A DNA stretch of 64,000 nucleotides from Actinoplanes lobatus. Its GTDB lineage: Bacteria; Actinomycetota; Actinomycetes; Mycobacteriales; Micromonosporaceae. The DNA lies in contig NZ_JACHNC010000001.1 in NCBI RefSeq assembly GCF_014205215.1, positions 6,816,501 to 6,880,500 of the forward strand, written 5' to 3'. The number at the start of each line of letters is the position of its first letter. Position 1 is the first letter of the stretch. The position numbers and the translations under genes were made by a program. Positions 59,639-64,000 of the stretch are shown in pieces. The notes under the pieces were generated by a model. It made no database searches, was not told the DNA's origin, and saw only the letters and a list, made by a program, of their open reading frames with translations.

Positions 59639-61444
59639 CTACTGCTCGTCGAGCAGGTCGCGTAGCTCCCGCAACGCTTCGCGGAGCCGGTCGGCAAACG
59701 TGTACATCATGTCGGCGACCGGGCGAGGTGTGCTGAGGTACAGGTTGAACCGGTCCGGCAGCAGCACGTACGCGATCCCGATGCAGCGACTGCTGGTAGC
59801 CCCGAACCCGAAGTAGCGGATGCTGGTCGACGGCGCCGAGCTGGTGCTCAGGTAGTCATCGCGCATCGTGAGCCAACCCGGCGTCTCGTACAGCCGGGGT
59901 GACTCGGACACGCCGAGCGCGGGCCCACGCCGCTTCTGAATCAATTGCAGCTCCCACAGGTGCTGCTCCGGTGCCGCACCGGCCTGGCACTGCTTCGCCC
60001 GTTCGACATGCTTGTCGGCCGCGGCCCGCAACGCTGCCCGCCGCTCGTCGGGTGACGCGGCGGGGTCGTCGATCGTGGACACGAATCGCAGCACCTCGGG
60101 CGTGACGACGCGCATCGCCTCGGTCCGCCCCCGCCGGTACTGGCGGGTGGCGATGGACTCGTACGTAGCACCGATGAAGCCCTTGGCCCGCTGGTGCGCG
60201 AGCTGGTAAGCCATCTGCACGAACGCGTCCGGCGACATCCGCAGCCGCTTGACCTCGTCCACCCCGAACTCGTCGAAGGACAGGGGCGCGGTGGCGGTGT
60301 CCGCGCCGTATTGAGCGAACGACCGTGCCGCGGCGGCGATGTCGGCCCGCAGCGCGTCGTCGAGCACGAACGTGACCGGCTCGATCGCCGGCACCCCCTG
60401 CGCCGCCGCACCCGACGTCGCGGCGTGCTCCTCAGGCGACACGGCGAGCAGCGCGTCGACGAAGCTGAGGATGGTGGTGCCGTCGAGCTCGCAGTGCTCG
60501 ACGTTGATGCCGGCCGTGCCGTCGGCGAACACGATGAGCGACACCGCCTTGTCGAACCACCGGTTGCCGCTGTCGCCGTGCAGCAACTGATCGCCGGCCG
60601 CCTGATCGTCGGCCGGCGCCAGGTCCTCCAGGCACACGCAGAACAGCGCTGTCTCGATGGTGTCCAGCGCGGCCGGGTTACCGGGATCCAGTGCCGTCAG
60701 CCGGTCCCTGGCCGCCGCCCACTCGGCCCGGGCCATCGTGGTGAGATGACCGACCGAGGTGTCCGTCGTGGCCCGCGCGGCACCAGCCTTCTGCACCTCA
60801 CGCAGGCCGGCCGCCAGGTCGTCGAGGGAGTACGGGCGCCCGTCCGGACCGATCACGTTCATCCGGAACACGTTGCCGCGCTGGAACACCGCGATGTGCC
60901 GTGCCGTCGACGGGCCCGGCCACTCGTCGCTGTACGGCGCTCGGACGGTGTCCTGCACCGGCCCCGGGATGCGGGTGGTGGAGAACAGGAACCTGTGCTG
61001 CGCCATCGACAACGGCTTCCCGCGCGTCGCGATCGGCGGGATGCTTTCGTCGTCGAGCTGGGTCTTGTAGCTCACGGCGGCGGCGATGAGTCCCGCCGCG
61101 CGCTCCACCTGCGGCTCGGCGAATCCGTGCAACGGCGTTTCACGGAACAGGAAGAAGAAGTTGGCGTTCAGCGCGATCCGGTCCCGGCGACCGAGGTAGC
61201 GCGCCGGCCAGAACGCGTCCAACCAGCTGTGGGTGGCCGGATCCGCGTCGTACCGCACCAGATCGGCGTGCAGCTTCGGCCCTGGACCATCGGGCCGTCC
61301 GAAGTCCCGTACCGCGGCCTCGGTGTCGGCGAGCTCCTCCTCCGTCAGCAGCGGCGTACACCACTCGAGGAACCGGGCGCAGGTGTCCTCCAGCGCGGGC
61401 AACGGCACCCGCGACAGTGTGTCCTCGTTTTCGAACGTGCTCAC
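59639..61444 (-). CDS. Carnitine/choline O-acyltransferase-like enzyme
   Basis: 601 residues, full length for the family. Marks: L-P-x-P-x-L-E-D-T near the start, catalytic His317 in N-V-E-H-C-E-L-D-G, the CoA region, S-P-D-A-F-V-Q-M-A-Y-Q-L-A, T-Y-E-S-I-A-T-R and G-R-T-E-A-M-R. It should move an acyl group between CoA and a hydroxyl next to a quaternary amine. Such enzymes are rare in bacteria. It is the last gene of an operon with a methyltransferase and a dioxygenase, which suggests biosynthesis of an acylated betaine-type metabolite. GTG start with GGAG upstream. Confidence 0.9.
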   Translation of the reverse strand: MSTFENEDTLSRVPLPALEDTCARFLEWCTPLLTEEELADTEAAVRDFGRPDGPGPKLHADLVRYDADPATHSWLDAFWPARYLGRRDRIALNANFFFLFRETPLHGFAEPQVERAAGLIAAAVSYKTQLDDESIPPIATRGKPLSMAQHRFLFSTTRIPGPVQDTVRAPYSDEWPGPSTARHIAVFQRGNVFRMNVIGPDGRPYSLDDLAAGLREVQKAGAARATTDTSVGHLTTMARAEWAAARDRLTALDPGNPAALDTIETALFCVCLEDLAPADDQAAGDQLLHGDSGNRWFDKAVSLIVFADGTAGINVEHCELDGTTILSFVDALLAVSPEEHAATSGAAAQGVPAIEPVTFVLDDALRADIAAAARSFAQYGADTATAPLSFDEFGVDEVKRLRMSPDAFVQMAYQLAHQRAKGFIGATYESIATRQYRRGRTEAMRVVTPEVLRFVSTIDDPAASPDERRAALRAAADKHVERAKQCQAGAAPEQHLWELQLIQKRRGPALGVSESPRLYETPGWLTMRDDYLSTSSAPSTSIRYFGFGATSSRCIGIAYVLLPDRFNLYLSTPRPVADMMYTFADRLREALRELRDLLDEQ

Positions 61445-61466
61445 TCGGTCTCCTCGAATTCGATGA

Positions 61467-62318
61467 TCATCGGGCGGCCTTCTGGGTCATTGAATCGTCA
61501 ATGTCGAAGGTCAAGGGGTCGGGAGTGCCGACGGGCCGGGAAACGTAGAGCTGAGCGTGCAACCAGCCGTCGCTCTCCAGCCCTTCCGGATCGACGCCGG
61601 CGGCGACCATTGTCTCCAGCACCTGCCGTTGTTCCCGGTCGGACGCGAAACGGCGCTGCCGGAACGTCCGGTCCACCCGCATCGTCTCGTAACCGAGGGC
61701 CGCGAGGCGATCGGCGATCGGCTCGAACGGGAACATCCGCAGCACGAAATGCGCCATCCACGGCCGCCGGTCGGGGCGGGAGCCGACCACGCGTACGAGT
61801 GTCCGGCCGGTGACGTAGCCGAGGCATCCGGTGGAGATCACGATGTCGGCCTCGGCGAACTGGGCGCGCTGGCCCGCCGTGGGTTCGCGCGCCTCCAGGT
61901 CGGCCTGCACGGCATCGTCGAGGAACCCGGCCGCCGATGCGTACGCCAGCGCGGGCCGGGACACGTCCAGCCCCACGAACCGGGCCGGGGACCCGTGCGA
62001 CCGGACCAGCTCACGATCGCGCTCCAGCAGCTCCTGCCGGGTGCACTCGGTGTCGGCGTAGCGGTCGTACAGGTCGTCCATGGTGGCGTCACAGCGCAGC
62101 AGCGCCGCGTTGACGCCGTAGGAGCAACCGACGTCGACGACGGTCGGGACGGCCACCTGCCGCGATTCGCGATACTGCCCGATTATTTGCTGGAAATAGG
62201 GTTTGGCGAGTTGGGGAATGCAATAGTCGAGCTCACGCAGAGTGGTGAAATAGGCGCGGGGATCGGGCTGCGTGTAGATGCCGTCGAGAGAGACTTTTCC
62301 GGTCTGGTCGAAACGCAC
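61467..62318 (-). CDS. Class I SAM-dependent methyltransferase of the acyltransferase operon
   Basis: 283 residues. SAM motif V-D-V-G-C-S-Y-G at 61-68, acidic residue in F-V-G-L-D-V-S-R, and I-V-I-S-T-G-C-L-G-Y as the motif-IV strand. The N-terminal 55 residues (D-P-R-A-Y-F-T-T-L) form a substrate lid. It may methylate an amino acid amine, perhaps three times, if the operon makes a betaine. 18 bp after the dioxygenase, 22 bp before the acyltransferase. GTG start with GAGGAG close by. Confidence 0.82.
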   Translation of the reverse strand: MRFDQTGKVSLDGIYTQPDPRAYFTTLRELDYCIPQLAKPYFQQIIGQYRESRQVAVPTVVDVGCSYGVNAALLRCDATMDDLYDRYADTECTRQELLERDRELVRSHGSPARFVGLDVSRPALAYASAAGFLDDAVQADLEAREPTAGQRAQFAEADIVISTGCLGYVTGRTLVRVVGSRPDRRPWMAHFVLRMFPFEPIADRLAALGYETMRVDRTFRQRRFASDREQRQVLETMVAAGVDPEGLESDGWLHAQLYVSRPVGTPDPLTFDIDDSMTQKAAR

Positions 62319-62336
62319 GGGGCTCCTCGCGATTAT

Positions 62337-63179
62337 TCAGTCCAGCAACTGGTCGACCCGCACGGCATTGCGCTCGGCGTCGAGGTGCGCGGGCAGGACC
62401 CGGCCGAACAGCTGCCGGGTACGGGCGACGCTGCCGATCACGCCGGGGCGTTCGGAGTAGGCGAAGATCGCTGAGTGCCGGGCGGTGGCGCCGCTGACCG
62501 CGCTCACCCGGTGCAGCGCGTACCGGCCCTTGAACAGCTGGAGATCACCGGGGCGCAGGGTCAGGGCCTGCACCGGCGAGCGGTCGGCGCCGGTGAGCAC
62601 CGAACGGACGGCGTCGAAGTTCTCCGCGCCCGCCGAACGGATGTTCGGGCAGTACTCGAAGACGCCGCCCTCCTCCGGCTCCTGGGTCAGCATGCTGACG
62701 GTGAACTCGTTGGTGTCGAAGTGCCACGGGTGCTCCATGCCGGGTTGCACGACGTTGAGCACCAGGCCGGACAGTGGGTCGGCGAGCTCGTGCAGCTCCG
62801 GTAGTTCGAAGCAGGCGGCGACGAAGCGCACGAAGGACGGGTCGGTGTACAGCCGGTGGATGACGCTGTCGGTGGGGATCCGGTCGCGCGCGACGAACGC
62901 GTTGCCGCGCTGCATGACGATGCTGCCCGGGTGATCGGCCGGCAGGTCGGCGTCGAACGCCATGTTGTAGACGTTGGTTTCCTCGACGTCGTAGTACGCC
63001 AGCGGGGCGACCCCGGCACCTTCTCGCCGCAGCGCCTCCCGGCTGCCCGGCAGAATGAACTCCGGCAGCACGCTGCATCCGTGGTCGCGCAGTTCGGTGC
63101 GTGCCCGGGAAACGACGCTTTCCCATGCGTCGCTTCCCGGGTCGGTCAGTGGATAGCGCGCGGTGTCCACAATAGTCAT
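62337..63179 (-). CDS. 2-oxoglutarate/Fe(II)-dependent oxygenase
   Basis: 280 residues with a double-stranded beta-helix. Iron ligands are visible: His153 and Asp155 in W-H-F-D-T, distal His223 in L-H-R-V-S; Arg234 (A-R-H-S) can hold 2-oxoglutarate. The intact Asp means hydroxylase rather than halogenase. The overall layout (E-F-T-V-S-M-L-T, G-G-V-F-E-Y-C-P) resembles amino acid hydroxylases of the BesD/HalD-related type. It would place a hydroxyl on the substrate that the acyltransferase may later acylate. First gene of the operon; AAGGAGGGG precedes the ATG. Confidence 0.83.
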   Translation of the reverse strand: MTIVDTARYPLTDPGSDAWESVVSRARTELRDHGCSVLPEFILPGSREALRREGAGVAPLAYYDVEETNVYNMAFDADLPADHPGSIVMQRGNAFVARDRIPTDSVIHRLYTDPSFVRFVAACFELPELHELADPLSGLVLNVVQPGMEHPWHFDTNEFTVSMLTQEPEEGGVFEYCPNIRSAGAENFDAVRSVLTGADRSPVQALTLRPGDLQLFKGRYALHRVSAVSGATARHSAIFAYSERPGVIGSVARTRQLFGRVLPAHLDAERNAVRVDQLLD

Positions 63180-63433
63180 TCGGGCGGGTCCCCTCCTTCA
63201 ATGGTGGCTGCTTGAAGAAATGGGGAATCCTAACAAGAGTTACCGGCGGGTAGCTCCATGTTGGTTACATTGTTCACAGCACCGGGTCCGGAGCGCGGCT
63301 GCCCGCCCGCGCCCATCGGCTTGCGCCGGCGACACCTCTGCGACGTCGTCGGGCGTCACTCCCGGCTCGGACAGCAAGTCCCCGATCAGCTCCGGGCGAC
63401 CCGGGTCCTGGCAGGGCTGACGTTCGGGATGGC

Positions 63434-64000
63434 ATGTCAAACGCTCAGCAGATGCGCGAAACGGCCGATGTCGTTTCTGTGGAGGCGCGCACACAAGGTG
63501 TGGCCCGGTCAGGAGTGACGGGCGAGGCGCGCCCATCCGGGTCAGCGGTGGAGCGGCTGACCCGGATGGGCGCGCGGCTGCTGCACACCCCGATGTCCGG
63601 GGCGGACCTGTGCGGCACCGACCGGAACACTCCGGGGGCACACCCGTGCAGCCAATACGTGATCAGGGAGAATGCCCCACTTATCGTGCCCGACGTCGAG
63701 GCCGACCCGCGACTGAGGGACGACCCGGCAGTCCGGGAACACGAGACGATCGCGTACGCCGGGTACCCGCTGCGGTCGCCGGATGGGGAACCGGTTGGTG
63801 CGTTCTTCGTGGCCGACGTCGTAGTACGGCAGTGGAGTGCTGACGAGCTGGCAGACCTGCTCGCCTTGGCCGAGGCGGCGGAGGCGGCCGCGACGGAGAC
63901 CTCCCTGCGCATCGCGTACGGCGAGGCACAGCTCGCCCTGGCACGCCAGCAATGGCTGCTGGAAACCACGGACGACGCGTACATCGCGCTCAACACCGAC
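63434..64000 (+). CDS. GAF-PAS sensor protein (partial, N-terminus)
   Basis: At least 189 residues; the gene continues past the window. Residues about 35-145 form a GAF domain (L-T-R-M-G-A-R-L-L, C-S-Q-Y-V-I, P-L-I-V-P-D-V, R-L-R-D-D-P-A-V, Y-A-G-Y-P-L-R-S-P-D-G). A coiled segment leads to W-L-L-E-T-T-D-D-A-Y-I-A-L, the opening of a PAS domain. The output (kinase, phosphatase or cyclase) is off the edge. The GAF lacks about 20 residues between M-S-G-A-D-L and C-G-T-D compared with usual members. The start is tentative: ATG 63434 has only a weak ribosome site; ATG 63566 is an alternative. Confidence 0.75.
   Translation, partial: MSNAQQMRETADVVSVEARTQGVARSGVTGEARPSGSAVERLTRMGARLLHTPMSGADLCGTDRNTPGAHPCSQYVIRENAPLIVPDVEADPRLRDDPAVREHETIAYAGYPLRSPDGEPVGAFFVADVVVRQWSADELADLLALAEAAEAAATETSLRIAYGEAQLALARQQWLLETTDDAYIALNTD
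63527..63575. repeat. Perfect 20-bp inverted repeat inside the GAF gene
   Basis: Arms 63527-63546 and 63556-63575 are exact reverse complements with a 9-base loop. It can form a very stable hairpin in mRNA, unusual inside coding sequence. The protein similarity runs through it, so the DNA is still coding. Confidence 0.6.

Noticed and set aside
62337..63179. Dioxygenase as a radical halogenase
   Set aside because: Halogenases of this fold replace the iron-ligand Asp by Gly or Ala; here H-F-D is intact.
63527..63575. Inverted repeat as an intrinsic terminator
   Set aside because: It has no T-run and lies inside a frame whose protein similarity continues on both sides.

Overview
The window is very GC-rich DNA with strong G/C bias at third codon positions, frequent GTG starts and ATGA/GTGA gene overlaps. 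It carries SARP, PaaX, LacI and IclR regulators, a PASTA-less Ser/Thr kinase, CBM2- and CBM13-bearing secreted polysaccharidases and Tat/Sec lipoproteins. This is a filamentous actinomycete. A Micromonosporaceae genome (Actinoplanes or similar) fits best, but the assignment is an inference. No rRNA, tRNA, CRISPR array or replication origin was seen.

Layout. 1-3500: a sugar ABC importer (permease cut by the window edge, Tat-type lipoprotein binding protein), its IclR regulator and a divergent 2-keto-3-deoxy-pentonate dehydratase-like enzyme. 3500-12800: single housekeeping and accessory genes (class A beta-lactamase fold protein, methyltransferase, acetyltransferase, gluconolactonase with a divergent AsnC regulator, MerR with old yellow enzyme, PaaX) and a secreted CE1-CBM2 esterase. 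12800-15770: a membrane Ser/Thr kinase with a TnpB-only IS605-type element inserted just behind its start codon. 15900-20500: a tight three-gene module of a two-TM protein, a tiny P-loop protein and a large STAND-TPR protein. All three carry the same glycine/NHG-rich motif, so it is a candidate NLR-type, amyloid-signalled conflict system. 20600-23400: small hypothetical genes, including a possible toxin-immunity-like pair.

23400-35500: a polysaccharide island with two GH16 glucanases, a GH26 enzyme, a LacI regulator and a PQQ-type sugar dehydrogenase. Near-identical palindromes with an AGCGCT core lie at the promoters of four of these genes, so they probably form one LacI regulon. Between them are lipoproteins, HxlR/RidA, a GT2 synthase and a TauE-type transporter. 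35500-44800: MarR/MFS/aldo-keto reductase, a mycothiol-type DinB-like protein, an NAD-dependent epimerase behind strong TetR-like operators, a PL1 pectate lyase with a shrunken CBM2, and a 927-aa SARP regulator.

45500-59500: a large co-directional cluster. It encodes a membrane protein with a Pro/Thr-rich outer domain, a VWA surface protein, a 1054-aa tubulin-like GTPase, a four-TM protein, a pseudokinase-GTPase fusion, a tail-anchored protein and a polytopic membrane protein. The last five are coupled by overlaps or very short gaps and probably form a membrane-linked machine of unknown purpose. 59600-63200: a convergent three-gene operon of a 2OG-Fe(II) dioxygenase, a SAM methyltransferase and a carnitine/choline acyltransferase-like enzyme, which looks like a small biosynthetic pathway. 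The window ends inside a GAF-PAS sensor gene.
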